Shown here: positions 23,914-35,107 of the stretch, in pieces
How positions within the stretch are numbered: position 1 is the first letter of the stretch
Layout: each line of letters begins with the position of its first letter
Origin: Peromyscus leucopus
Lineage: Eukaryota > Chordata > Mammalia > Rodentia > Cricetidae
NCBI RefSeq assembly: GCF_004664715.2
Contig: NC_051063.1
Span: 118,720,629 to 118,784,628 of the forward strand
Length of the DNA stretch: 64,000 nucleotides
Direction of reading: 5' to 3'
Made by a program: the position numbers and the translations under genes
The notes under the pieces: model-generated
Told to the model about the DNA's origin: nothing
The model's database searches: none
The model's input: the letters and a program-made list of their open reading frames with translations, nothing else

Positions 23914-26748
23914 CTCCACTATAGTCATTTTCAACCTCTCCTGAGTGTCCATGAGTAATTTCCATATCTCTACCAGATGTCTCCCAAGGATACATCTCTA
24001 CCACTAGCCATGGTGTACATAGTTGTTTACATCAGATGGAACTGGGTAGAAGTGATCATTTCAGTTGAGGATCATGAAAATCAATTTCTTTCTGAATTGA
24101 GAGAGTAGATGCAAAGGAACATTGTCTGTTTAACATTTGTGACTATTATCACAAGTGGTACAGTATCATACATTCAAATGTCTGCTAAGTATTATAACCA
24201 GATCATGATGTCATCAGCAAAAAGTTGTGATTGTTTATGGAGACAAAGACTCTGCTCTTGCATTGAACTTTATAATATGAAAATCTTTAGAAAGTAGAAG
24301 AATCTGGGTCAGTATATCACAATTTAATAGGATCACAGTTAAAGGGGATTTCTTTCTTCCTTCCATGGGACTCTCATTGTTTCACATCAGATTTCTGAGA
24401 TGTCTGGTTTTAAAAAATTTATGCAGATTTCCAAAGTGGTTGTAAAAGCTTGCATTCCCACCAGCAGTGGAGGAGAGTTCCCCTAGTTCCACATCCTTTC
24501 CAGCATAAAGTGTCTTCAGTGTTTTTGATCTTAGCCATTCTGACAGGCATAAGGTGGTATCTCAGAGTTGTTTTGATTTGCATTTCCCTGATGATTAGGG
24601 ATGTTGAGCAATTCCTTAAATGTCTTTCAACCATTTGAGTTTCCTCTGTTGAGAATTCTCTGTTTAGTTCTAAAGCCCATTTCTCAATTGGACTGTTGGT
24701 CATTTTGATGTCTAATTTCTTGAGTTCCTTATATATTCTGGATATCAGTCCTTAGTCAGATATGGGGTTGGTGAAGATCTTTTCCCATTCTGTAGGCTGA
24801 CGCTTTGCCTTGTTGACAGTATCCTTTGCTCTACAAAAGCTTCTCAGTTTCAAGAGGTCCCATTGATTGATTGTTTGTCTCAGTGTCTGTGCTACTGGTG
24901 TTATATTTAGGAAGTGATCTCCTATGCCAATGCATTCAAGACTACTTCCTACTTTCTCTTCTAGCAGGTTCAGAGTAGCTGGATTTATGCTGAGGTCTTT
25001 GATCCACTTGGACTTAAGTTTTGTGCACGGTGAAAGATATGGTTCTATTTGCAGCCTTCTACACGTTGATATCCAGTTATGCCAGCACCATTTGTTGAAG
25101 ATGCTTTCTTTTTTCCATTGTACACTTTTGGCTTCTTTGTCAAATATTATATGTTCATAGGTGTGTGGGCTAATGTCAGGGTCAAGAAAGCTGGCACTTT
25201 CTTAGAAAATTGGGAATCAATCTCCCCCAAGATCCAGCTATACCACTCCTGGGCATATACCCAAGAAATGCTCAATCATACCACAAGAGCACTTGCTCAG
25301 CTATGTTCATATCAGCATTGTTTGTAATATCCAAAACCTGGAAACATCCTAGATGCCCTTCAACTGAAGAATGGATAAATAAATTGTGGCACATATACAC
25401 AATGGAATACTACTCAGCAGAGAAAAACAATGACATCATGAGGTTTGCAGGCAAATGGATGGATCTAGAAAAAAATCATCCTGAGTGAGGTAACCCAGAC
25501 TCAGAAAGACAAATATGGTATGTACTCACTCATAGGAAGATCCTGGATGTGGAACTAGGATGACTGGACTGCTACTCACATCACCAGTGAGGCTACCTGG
25601 AAAACAGGACCCCAAGAAAGACACGGAGAAATGGATGAGATCTACATGAACAGCCTGGACATGAACGGGAGCAATGAAGGGCGAAGTTCGAGGGAAAGAG
25701 AGCAGGAGATCCTAGCTGGATCAAGAAAAGAGAGGGAGAACAAGGTATAGGAGACCATGGTAAATGAAGACCACATGAGAAGAGGAGGAAGCAGAGAGCT
25801 AGGGAGGCCCACAGAGATCCACAAAGATACCCCCACAAAAGACTGCTGGCAATGGTCAAGAGACAACCAGGACTGACCTACTCTGATGATGGGATGGCCA
25901 AACACCCTGATTGTTGTGCCATAAACCCCATCCAAGGACTGAGGAATCTGGATACAGACATCCACGCCTGGGCCCCTGGTGGAGCACTGGGAGTCTAATT
26001 AGTGAGAAAGAGGAGGGTTTATATGAGCGAGAATTGTTGAAGCCAAGGTTGGATAAAGCACAGGGACAAATAACCAAATGAATGGAAGCACAGGATCTAT
26101 GAACCAAAGCCTGAGGGGCCCCCAACTGGATCAGGCCCTCTGAATGGGTGAGACAGTAATTTGGCTTGATCTGTTTGGGAGGCAGCTGTGCGGTGGTGCC
26201 GGGTCCTGGGCTCTTTGCATGAGTTGGCTGTTCGAATCCTGGGACTTATGCAGGGACTCTTGGCTTGGTCTGGGAGGCGGGGACTGGACCTGCCTGGACT
26301 GAGTCTATCAGGTTGATCCTGGTCCTCGGGGGAGGTGAGAATGGGGGGTGGACTGGGAGGAGGGGGAGGGAGGCGGGAGGGGGAGAGCAGGGGAATCTGT
26401 GGCTATTATGTGGAACTGAATGGTGTTGTAAAATAAAAAAAAATTAAAAAAATATGCAGACAGTGCACCCTTCAAATTACAGTAATGAATTTCATTTGCT
26501 AAACTATGGGGGATTTGTTTTAAGTAGTGTTTGTTATTATCTAATTTAAGAAACTGAAGTATTGTTCTACCGATACTGCATTAAAATGGTTATATGGGCA
26601 CCAGTTTGGAATGTCCATGAGTGATTCAAGTTATAACTTATACAATGCTGTGTGTGCTGTGACCCACTCACTCGATGAGATTACTCTGCAACAAGTAGAT
26701 ATATGGTCAGAGGATGCTGGGAAAGGACTGAAATTTGACTCCTGGCAA
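23914..26748 (+). pseudogene. V2R pseudogene 1, exon 3, interrupted by LINE-1
   Basis: Acceptor GTGTTCAG at 23906-23913. The first half reads HYSHFQPLLSVHE, stop, FPYLYQMSPKDTSLPLAMVY, then NIVCLTFVTII and YYNQIMMSSAK. The second half resumes after the L1 at 26460 with SNEFHLLNY-like sequence and MSDSSYNLYNAVCAVTHSL, ITLQQVD, and ends DSW before a donor at 26749 (GTAATT). Without the 2.0-kb insertion the exon is about 800 bp, the usual V2R exon 3 size. Several stops and shifts. Confidence 0.88.
24427..26445 (+). mobile_element. LINE-1 insertion A, 5'-inverted, in V2R exon 3
   Basis: 24427 to about 25183 is ORF2 on the - strand ([33 protein letters not shown]). About 25190-25487 is ORF2 on the + strand, starting where the inverted part stops (FLENWESIS, WAYTQEMLNHTT, WHIYTMEYYSAEKNNDIM). 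The rest of ORF2 and the 3'UTR follow, with a G-rich tract at 26318-26395 and an A-rich tail. The target duplication is AAAAAATTTATGCAG (24412-24426) against AAAAAAATATGCAG (26446-26459). This is the structure expected from twin priming. Both coding segments are non-functional fragments. Confidence 0.93.
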
Positions 26749-27452
26749 GTAATTAGTATTCCATTGAATATGGCATGCATGCCATATAGATGATTTTCTT
26801 AAAGTGAATCAAGGATTCTAAATCCATAAAAAATACAAACCTTTCTTCCAGATTCATATATTTCTGTGTTCTTTAATTGCATGTTATGAAGATCATGTTG
26901 TTATAAATTATGATACAGAAGATACTTGCACGCAAGTCAGCATTTTAAAATCTAAGTGAAGAAATCTTGTCCAGACTATTTCAAACACACACAAAAATCT
27001 TACGTTTTGAACATTTGAAAGAAAAATATTTTTCCATGTAATTCTTAAATGGCAACAAGAAAATGACTTTTATATCATCAAAAAATTAATCATAATTGTA
27101 ATAGATTCTAGATAAAACTAGTAGTGATGGCATTTTTTGAACTATTAAGGAATCCAATTCCCTAGGTTATGATCAAATATCAATGTTACCAGGAAGAAAT
27201 AGAGAAATGTGTCTCTATTCTACAAGCATATAATGTAGGTATGTGTTTTAGAGTATCAACTCTAGTGAGAAAAATTTAATGTTAAAGTGTAGTGAAGCCT
27301 CATGTTTATATGTAATTTCATTTATTTACTACTGAGTATTTGTGATAGTTACATTTTAGGAGATGCTAATAAAAATTGTAGGCATTATATTCTTTATATT
27401 TCTGTTCTGCTTTTTAGGCATAGTTGAAACTAAAATGACAAATATATTTTAG
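26749..27452 (+). other. Intron 3 of V2R pseudogene 1
   Basis: AT-rich, no recognisable feature. Confidence 0.6.
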
Positions 27453-27674
27453 ATGTGCACATTTAGGGTAAGTATGTACAATTTGTAAATCCTGCTGGAG
27501 ACCTAGTGAATATGAATCATAAGGAAAAACTCTACACTCTTGTGTGTTTCACAATATATAAATCACCATAAATTCATAATAGTTATTTTAAAAATAATGA
27601 AATTTTACTTCATAATATGATACATGTATTTAATAAGAGGATATTGAGTGGTTCCATGTTGTGAATCACTACAG
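27453..27674 (+). pseudogene. V2R pseudogene 1, exon 4
   Basis: Acceptor ATTTTAG at 27446-27452. Contains QFVNPAGDLVNMNHKEKL-like sequence (27477-27530) and an EDIEWF-like end near 27640. The length of 222 bp equals exon 4 of pseudogene 2. The expected GT donor after CACTACAG is replaced by TTTTTG. Confidence 0.75.
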
Positions 27675-27729
27675 TTTTTGCAACTTACATTAAACTCTTT
27701 GTATCTAAAATGTATCTGATTTTCATCAG

Positions 27730-27855
27730 ACTCCACCCACCACATGTAGTAAGCCCTGCAGTCCTGGACACAGAAAATCCCCTAACAGCAGGGAAAAGCT
27801 CTCTGCTGTTTTGATTGTAACCCTTGTCTAGAAAATCAAATTTCCAACATGACAA
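27730..27855 (+). pseudogene. V2R pseudogene 1, exon 5 (cysteine-rich linker)
   Basis: Acceptor TTTCATCAG at 27721-27729. Reads TCSKPCSPGHRKSP, then after a frameshift ALCCFDCNPCLENQISNMT, the V2R cysteine-rich signature. Donor GTAAGG at 27856. Length 126 bp. Confidence 0.85.
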
Positions 27856-28959
27856 GTAAGGATATGATTTACCAAAATAATCAACTAATTATTTATTTTC
27901 TCCCATATTTACAGAGTTCTCAAAAGCCTTTTGGGGCAAGGAAAAGACAAATTTCATAATGAAGTTGAAAGCATCAGTAGCATTGCTATTTGAATTGCTA
28001 CACTCTCTGTCTTTTACCTACATTTTATCTGATCAGTCTAGTACCCATGAACATAATATTTTTTTTGATATGGCATTAGAGTATGAAAGATTACTACTAC
28101 AAGCCATCTTCATCATAATATTCAGTATTTTAATAAGTTGTATCTACTTTTCAGTTATTTAAGACTTATATGCTATGCATCCTATATTCCCAGTACTATC
28201 CAGAGTTCTAACAATGACTGGATGTTCAGTGATGTCATACCATTTTTAAAAAATGCTCATGTTTGTACTGTGTGCTATGGTAGGATAATGCTATCACTGG
28301 TAGTTTGTATTTCCAGTCCTACTCCATTTGAGGGGTTAGTTTGGATGTCATCATATTGAACTCTGAATTAAAGATTTTCTTATACTATTGATAACAAAAA
28401 ATACACAGATATTTTCTGAATTAAATAGTTGTGGAATCTACATTCATGTACAGAAACTTTGAAAACTATGTTTTTCATAGTAGACCATGTTCTAAAGGAT
28501 GGACTTAATTAGTGTTGTAGTGATGAGAAATAGCTAAATATTCAGCTGACAGTTTCATTTACAGCCAGACTACCATGTAAATATAACTCTATATGATTTG
28601 AATGTGAGGACTATTGATAAATAATGCAGGGTTTTAAAAAAATTACACTAAAATCATAAACATATTTGACTGTAAATCCCAGTGACAAATGCAGGAAAAT
28701 TATTCAACCACTTGAATAGAACAATGCATAAAAATGTATTGTTTCAAATGATATATCACAGATATATCAAATCCAATAGTCAAATTTATTGACTTTCATT
28801 TGGTTGAACACAAGGATACTATACTTAGTTTTATTAAATTTTCCTTGCTCCTACTTGAGAAAGCATGAGAGGAGTAGAGGGAAAGTGATGATGTGGTCAA
28901 CATATATTATATCAGAGAAGAATGTATTTTTAATATAAATAAAGTAATATAACATTCTC

Positions 28960-29013
28960 TTATATTTTTGGTTGTGAGCCTAGCCTTTAATGGCTGAGCT
29001 ATCCCTCCAGCCC
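28960..29013 (-). repeat. Short tRNA-type (B2/ID-like) SINE, antisense
   Basis: The reverse complement starts GGGCTGGAGGGATAGCTCAG, the tRNA-derived head of rodent B2-like SINEs, and runs into a short AT-rich tail. Only 54 bp long, yet bounded by a perfect 16-bp duplication GTAATATAACATTCTC (28944-28959 and 29014-29029), so it is a complete short insertion rather than a decayed fragment. Confidence 0.85.
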
Positions 29014-29549
29014 GTAATATAACATTCTCATACTTAATTTAAAATAAATACTAAAAATTGAAGCATTTGAATACTTCTACTCATCCGTTTAAATGACATT
29101 GCTTAGCAAAATCAGAGAGGATTGAACAACTGCAGTGGAATGTAAACATTCTGATGGATAGACTCAGTACTTGAATGGCATCATCACTTTTTCATTAAGT
29201 CTGTTGGGTCAATGCACGTGAAAGAAAAGTGAATATACTATGGAATGTACTACAAAGATACAAAAGAAAGGAAGTTCTCAGCCTCATCCAGTACTATTCT
29301 TCAAAATTATGCCTTTGAGGAATGGAATGCTCTCTATATATTGATGTTTTCACAATAAATTCTGCAACCTTGCGAGCATTGAACTATCAAATCTTACAGA
29401 AATTAGTAAAATTTGCAACTAATGTTCCCAAACAAAGATCAAACAGTGAAACATAAGAATAGATGTGATTTTTTTTGACATGGAGAGAATTTGGGTGGTA
29501 ATTTGTTCATATGTCTCTGCATTTTTCGGCATTATTAGTGCTGCCTTTT

Positions 29550-30160
29550 TTTGGATTCTTTTTTTCCTTTTTCAGATTATAATACAATTACATCATTTCC
29601 CCTTTCTCCATCTTCCTCTAATTCTTCCCGTATATTCCCTCTTGCTCTCTTTCAATTTCATGGTCATTTTTATCACAGTTGGCATGTGAATATATTTTAT
29701 GTATCTACTTATATATTTCTAAGTACAAACAGTTCAGTCTGTATACTATTACTGGTCTGATTTCAGGGTTGACAATTTTGTTATCCAAAGATAAACAGTT
29801 TATATGTCATAATCTGGAAAAGACAGCTTCTCACATGCTCCTATTCCTTAGGTTCCTGTAGTTCTTCATTTAGGATTGAAGTCTTATTGTCTTTCCCCTC
29901 GTCCACATTGCCAGGTCTATTATTTTTGTCCTTGTTCAACTAATGTTTAAGTAGCCATGTTTGTGAGACTTTATGTGTCAGTAACTTGTGACATTTCTGT
30001 GAGACACCTACTCACATCAACCTCCCTGATCCCCTAGCTCTTACAATCTTTCCATCCTTCTCATCTGCAATTTTTCCTGAGACTTAATTGAGGGAATATT
30101 ATTATAGATGTTTCCATTAAACTGAACTCCACAACTCTACATTTCTCACTAGTTGGGATA
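29550..30160 (-). repeat. Old antisense LINE-1 3'UTR
   Basis: Pyrimidine-rich (TTCCCCTTTCTCCATC near 29595), followed by TCATTTAGGATTGAAGTC-like and CCCCTAGCTCTTACAATC-like blocks that I read as the complement of an Lx-type L1 3'UTR. Confidence 0.5.
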
Positions 30161-30760
30161 GTGGTCTCTATCTCAAAGATAAGGTCCTTGATGAGAGAAG
30201 ATTACTCTACAAATATGTGAGTAAGCAAATATTTTGAACATTGTTAGGAATTGTAATGGTTTAATAATGTGGTGAATATAGGTTCCTTCCAAGATATGGA
30301 GTGGGTAAGGTTTCTATGTCAAAGGAGACCAATGAGGACATTTTTATGTGGGATATAACTTGCTGCTGATAGATAGATAATTATATGCAGAGAAGATCAT
30401 CCTAAGTTCTTTTTTTGACATAGTATGCAAAACTAAGAGTGACAATTGTTTTTCCATGAATGATTCAATCCAAGGCAGGTTACTGTGGCCACCGTAACAT
30501 TATGTAAATGTGTATTATTGGTTTTGAAGAATACTAAAATGTTCTTGGGTAAGTAAGATGAATATAAACAAAATCTTTGCATTACGTTGAAAGATAGTGG
30601 AAATTAGAATTAAATTCTAGGCATCAAACACATTTAACTTCCTTGTTCCATAAAAGGTAAGTAAAATTTAGCTATGACTTCCTAATTCATTAATGTAGCT
30701 GTCATGTTTCATGAATACTAGGAAAAATTAAAGCTGAAAATGCTTTCTTTTCTATTCTAG

Positions 30761-32542
30761 GCATTAATAATTGTGTGAAGTGTCCAGATGACCAGTATGT
30801 CAGCACAAAACAAACTCATTGCCTCAAAAAATTGTCACCTTTCTGGCTTATGAGGATCCCTTGAGAATGTCTCTGTCTAGCTTGACTCTGTGTTTCTCTT
30901 CTCTTACAGCTATTGTTGTAGCTATCTTTTTGAAGCAAGAAGATACTCCCATAGTCTTTATGAGACTGGGTTACCTCACTCAGTATGATTTTTTTCTAGA
31001 TGCATCCATTTGCCTGCAAACCTCATGATGTCATTGTTTTTCTCTGCTGAGTAGTACTCCATTGTGTATATGTACCACATTTTATTTATGCATTCTTCAG
31101 TTGAAGGGCATCTAGGTTGTTTCCAGGTTCTGACTATTACAAATAATGCAGCTATGAACATAGCTGAGCATGTGCACTTGTGGTATGATTGAGCATTCCT
31201 TGGAATTATGCCCAAACATGGTATGTACTCTCTCATAGGAGGATACTAGATGTAAAACGAAGATGACTAGACTGCTAATCACAAATCCAGGCAGGCTACC
31301 TAGAAAACAGGACCCCAAGAAAGACACAGGGATGGCCCAAAAACAGAGAAATGGATGAAATCTACATGAGCAAACTGGACATGAGGGAAGGTAATGAAGG
31401 GCAAGGGTAGAGGGAAAGACAGCTTAGGAGAGTGGGAGATCCCAGCTGGATCAAGAACAGAGAGGGAGAACAAGGAAAAAGAGACCATGATAAATGAAGA
31501 ACCCATTGGAAATAGGGAGAAGCAAAGTGCTAGAGAGGTCCCCAGAAATCCACAAAGATACCTCCACAATAGACTACTGGCAATGGTCGATAGAAAGCCA
31601 GAACTGACCTACTCTGGTGATAGGATGGCCAAACATCGTAACTGTTGTGCCAGAACTCTTATCCAATGACTGACAGAAGAGGATGCTGAGATCCTAGGCC
31701 ATGCCTGAGGTAGAGCTCCAGGAGTCCAATTGGCAAGAAAGAGGAGGATTTGTATGAGTGGGAATTGTTGAGACCATGATTGGAAAAAGCACAGGGACAA
31801 ATAACCAAACTAGTGGAAACACATGAACTATGAACCAATAGCTGAGGAGTCCCCAACTGGATCAGGCCCTTTGGATAAGTGAGACAGTTGATTAGCATGA
31901 CCAGTTTGCGAGGCCCCCAGGCAATGGGACTGGGACCTGTCCTTCATGCATGAGCTGGCTATTTGGAACCTGGACCTATGCAGGGACACTTTGCTCAGAC
32001 TCCACGAAGAGAGGAGGGGACTGGAACTTCCTGGACTGAATCTACCAGACTGAGATGAATCCCCAGTGGAGTCCTTGCCCTGGATGAAGTGGTTATGGGG
32101 GCTGAGCGGGGGGTGGGGGGGAGGTAGAGGAGGGAGGACAAGAGAAAATGTGGCTGATATGTAAAATTAAATTAAATTCTAAAATAAATTTTAAGAAAGA
32201 TACTCCCATAGTAAAGGCCAATAACCAAGTTCTCAACTATGTACTACTCATCTCCCTCATATTTTGTTTTCTCTGTCTCTTGCTCTATATTGGCCATCCA
32301 TATATGACCACATGTATCTTTCAGAAGACTACATTTGTAATTTTCTTCACTATGGCAACATCTTCTGACTTGGCAAAGAGAGTTACTGTAGTACTGACAC
32401 TCAAGGTCACTGTTCCAGATAGAAGAAAGAGATGGCTGCTGGCATCGAGTGCACCTAACTTCATCATTCCAATCTGTACCATAATCCAATTGATTCTCTG
32501 TGGAATCTAGCTTGGAACTTCTCCTCCATTTATTCATACTGA
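30761..32542 (+). pseudogene. V2R pseudogene 1, exon 6 (transmembrane domain), interrupted by LINE-1
   Basis: Acceptor TCTATTCTAG at 30751-30760. Opens NNCVKCPDDQYVSTKQTHC and shifts frame at an A run near 30826. It continues FLAYEDPLRMSLSSL and helix 1 to DTPIV, where L1 insertion B lies. After 32213 it resumes KANNQVLNYVLLISL, GHPYMTTCIFQ, VVLTLKVTVPDRR, FIIPICTIIQLILCGI, then a TAG in place of the usual tryptophan and SPPFIHTD. The remaining helices are missing; antisense L1 begins at 32543. About 525 bp of V2R sequence remain, against about 900 in the family. Confidence 0.92.
30956..32196 (+). mobile_element. LINE-1 insertion B, 5'-inverted, in V2R exon 6
   Basis: 30956 to about 31214 is ORF2 C-terminus on the - strand (RNAQSYHKCTCSAMFIAALF, IYTMEYYSAEKNNDIMRFAG). 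About 31215-32196 is the + strand continuation (ATGGTATGTACTC onward), 3'UTR and A-rich tail. The parts meet in the middle of the element: the inverted piece ends at the point where the sense piece starts. A perfect 16-bp duplication AAGATACTCCCATAGT lies at 30940-30955 and 32197-32212. Confidence 0.95.
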
Positions 32543-33480
32543 TGTCTTCTTCAATTTCTTCAAAGACTTCAAATGCTTATCATATAAGTCTTTTAGTTGC
32601 TGGTTATAATTCCTTCAATTAACTTTGTATTATTTGAGGCTACTGTGAATGATATTTTTTAGGTTTGTTTATCATACATTCTGACCACAGTTTCTGCTCC
32701 CTCCCATCCTTCCAGTCCTCCCCCAACATCTGTTTTCCCTCTGAAAAATCTTCTTCCCTTTATCTATAGAAGATACCAGGCCTCTCAGGAAAAATCACCA
32801 AAAATGGAATTACAATATACAATAAGAGTAGGTACAAACCCTCATTTCAAGGCTAATGAGACAATCCAATAAGAGGAAAGGGGTCCTCCTGTTAGGTAAA
32901 AGAGTCAAAGACACTGTTGGGAGTCCCACAATGACACCAAGTTAAGAACCATAGTCCATATAAAGACAACATAGCGCAGATCCTTTCTGGCTCTGTGATT
33001 GCTGCTTCAGTCTCTGTGAGCCTTTATGAACTCCACTTAGTTGATATCTGTTGTCTGTGTTCTCATGCTATCTTAAACCCTTCTGGCTCCTCAATTTCTA
33101 TCCCCCTTCCAAAGGGTTCCCCAAGTTCAAAAGAGAGTTACCTGATGGAGATCTCCAATTTGGACATCTCCACTCTACCTAATGTTTTGCTTTGGATTTC
33201 TACATATGCTCTCATCAGCTGCAGCCAGATACCCATTTGATGATGATTGTGCTAGGAACGATCTCTAAGTATATAGTGATATCATTATGAATCATTGTAT
33301 TGATTTTTTTTCTTTCATGGATCTCTAGGTCTCCAGTTTCTGGTCATCCAGGCAGTGTCAGGCATGCTTCAAATCTGATCCATCATTGGCTGGCCAGTCC
33401 CAAAGTTCTGTGCCTCAATGCCACAGAGTTCAAAGCTTTTGTTCTTGGGTTGGTGCCCCTGGCCCTACTCTGGGAACATT
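32543..33480 (-). repeat. Old antisense LINE-1 fragments (ORF2 scrap, then 3'UTR)
   Basis: 32543-32660 resembles the complement of an ORF2 segment also present at 34050-34140 (CTTCAAAGACTT..TTATCATATAAGTC). 32665-33480 resembles an Lx-type 3'UTR complement (CCTGATGGAGATCTCCAA, CTCTACCTAATGTTTTGC, GGTCATCCAGGCAGTGTC). The 33480-33780 segment to its right is unassigned AT-rich sequence. Confidence 0.55.
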
Positions 33481-34629
33481 GCTTTGTTTCAGAAAATGTT
33501 CTTTCTTAGTTTGTTTGCCTTTTCTATATAAAAATGCTACTAGTTTCTGTAAGTTAATTTTTTATACATCAACTGACAGGGTAACTTTGCTAACAAAATT
33601 TCAGGGTAACTTTGCAAGCTATATTCCATTAGCAAATGAAGGTATTTTTGAATTCTTTCTTTCTTTTTTTTTAGCAAAGAAGGAAGTTTTACCTTTATTT
33701 TTACATCATAAAAATTCTTCAAAGTGAAGGAAAAGCAAACATAGATCAAAATATTAAATACTAAATATAAGAATTAGAGGTTTATCAAAAATTTGCTTGT
33801 GGTCAGGGATTGTAATGCCTCCAGAGGTTATTTGATTGTACAGGTTTCTTTTGGCTATCCTGGGTTTTTTGTTTTTCCATATGAAGTTGAGTGTTATTCT
33901 TTCCAGGTCTGTGAAGAATTGTGTTGGTATTTTGATGGGGATTGCACTGAATCTATAGATTGCTTTTGGTAAGATTGCTATTTTTACTATGTTAATCCTG
34001 CCTATCCATGAGAATGAGAGATCTTTCCATATTCTAACATCTTCAGTCCTTTTTTCAGGGACTTAAAGTTCTTGTCATATAGGTCCTTCACTTGCTTGGT
34101 TAGTGTTATCCCAAGGTATTTTATATCATTTGTGGCTATTGTAAAGGGTGATATATCTCTTATTTCCTTCTCAGCCTGTTTATCAATTGTATATAGGAGG
34201 GCTACTGACTTTTTGAGTTGGTCTTGTATCCTGCTATGTTGCTGAAGGTTTTCATAAGCTGTACCAGTTCCTTGGTTGAATCTTGGGAGTCACTTAAGTA
34301 TATTACCATGTCATCTGCAAATAGGGAAAGCTTGACTTCTTACTTTCCAATTTGTATCCCCTTAATCTCCTTATGTTGTCTTATTGCTCTGGCTAGAACT
34401 TCAAGTACTATATTGAATAAGTATGGAGAGAACAGACAGCCTTGCCTTACTCCTGATTTTAGTGGAGTGGCTTTAAGTCTCCACTTTATTTTATTTTGGC
34501 TGTTGGCTTGGTATAAATTGCCTTTATTACGTTTAGGTATGTCACCTGTATTCCTGATCACTCCAAGACCTTTATTATGAAGGGGTGTAGGATTTTGTCA
34601 AATGCCTTTTCTGCATCTAGTGAGATGAT

Positions 34630-34739
34630 TGTGGTCGTATTCTAATTGTACTGAAATGAGATTTTGATTGTATGTTAATAAAGTTGCCCGGGGGTCAGAG
34701 CTATTAGAGCCATAGCAAGAGTGTGGTGGTGGTGGTGGC

Positions 34740-34770
<31 letters not shown>

Positions 34771-35107
34771 GCGGCGGCACACGCCTTTAATCCCAACACT
34801 TGGTAGAAGAGCTAGGTAGATCTGTGTGTTCAGGGATACAGCCAGCATTGGAGACATACGCCTTTAAGACCTGAGGGGCTGTACATACAGGCAGTGATGA
34901 GGCAGTCACTTCTTTGGGTTTACAACCAATGAGAAGGCAGAACAAAAAGACTATGAAAAGACATACACACAGAAAGTAGCCCTCTTTCTGGGAGCTAGGA
35001 GCACTGCAGGAAGGGTAAGATTTTAGCTCTGAGCTCTGACCTCTTGGCTTTCTCTTTTACATTGGTTCAGTGTTTCTTATTTAATAAGACAGTTGGTTAC
35101 ATCTACA
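34630..35107 (+). repeat. Solo LTR, ERVK mys-like (type 1), in antisense LINE-1
   Basis: Starts TGTGGTCGTATTC and ends GTTACATCTACA, with AATAAAG near the start. A perfect 6-bp duplication GATGAT lies at 34624-34629 and 35108-35113, typical of ERVK integration. It contains a B1-derived segment (ACACGCCTTTAATCCCAACAC) with a trinucleotide expansion just before it. Confidence 0.9.
34723..34778. repeat. (GTG)n(GCG)n trinucleotide expansion inside the LTR
   Basis: Five or more GTG/GGT units, then about 14 GGC/GCG units with one AGC interruption. Related LTRs here (16440, 41360, 50813) have no such expansion at the same place. Highly CpG-rich in an otherwise AT-rich window. Confidence 0.95.

Larger units (their letters stand above)
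27856..30760 (+). other. Intron 5 of V2R pseudogene 1
   Basis: 27880-28380 is alignable with 46230-46700 downstream of exon 5 in pseudogene 2. It also holds a short SINE and an antisense L1 3'UTR, listed separately. No other feature seen. Confidence 0.6.
13204..32542 (+). pseudogene. V2R pseudogene 1 (vomeronasal type-2 receptor), six exons
   Basis: V2Rs are family C GPCRs of vomeronasal neurons, with a large extracellular ligand-binding domain (exons 1-4), a cysteine-rich linker (exon 5) and a seven-helix domain (exon 6). All six exons are recognisable in order: 13204-13418, 23264-23539, 23914-26748, 27453-27674, 27730-27855 and 30761-32542. Most keep AG acceptors and GT donors. Diagnostic peptides are CFWRI, EINRNPYILPNISLL, FPYLYQM, YYNQIMMSSA, ITLQQVD, the cysteine-rich CCFDC..PC and the helix peptides YEDPLRMSLSSL and GHPYMTTCIFQ. 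It is dead: stops in exons 1, 2, 3 and 6, frameshifts in exons 2, 5 and 6, LINE-1 insertions in exons 3 and 6, and loss of the last helices where antisense L1 abuts at 32543. Family assignment is firm. The orthologue is not identified. Confidence 0.88.

Noticed and set aside
32148..32510. 120-codon frame considered as an independent small membrane protein
   Set aside because: It is V2R exon 6 after the L1 insertion, read from an ATG in the L1 tail.
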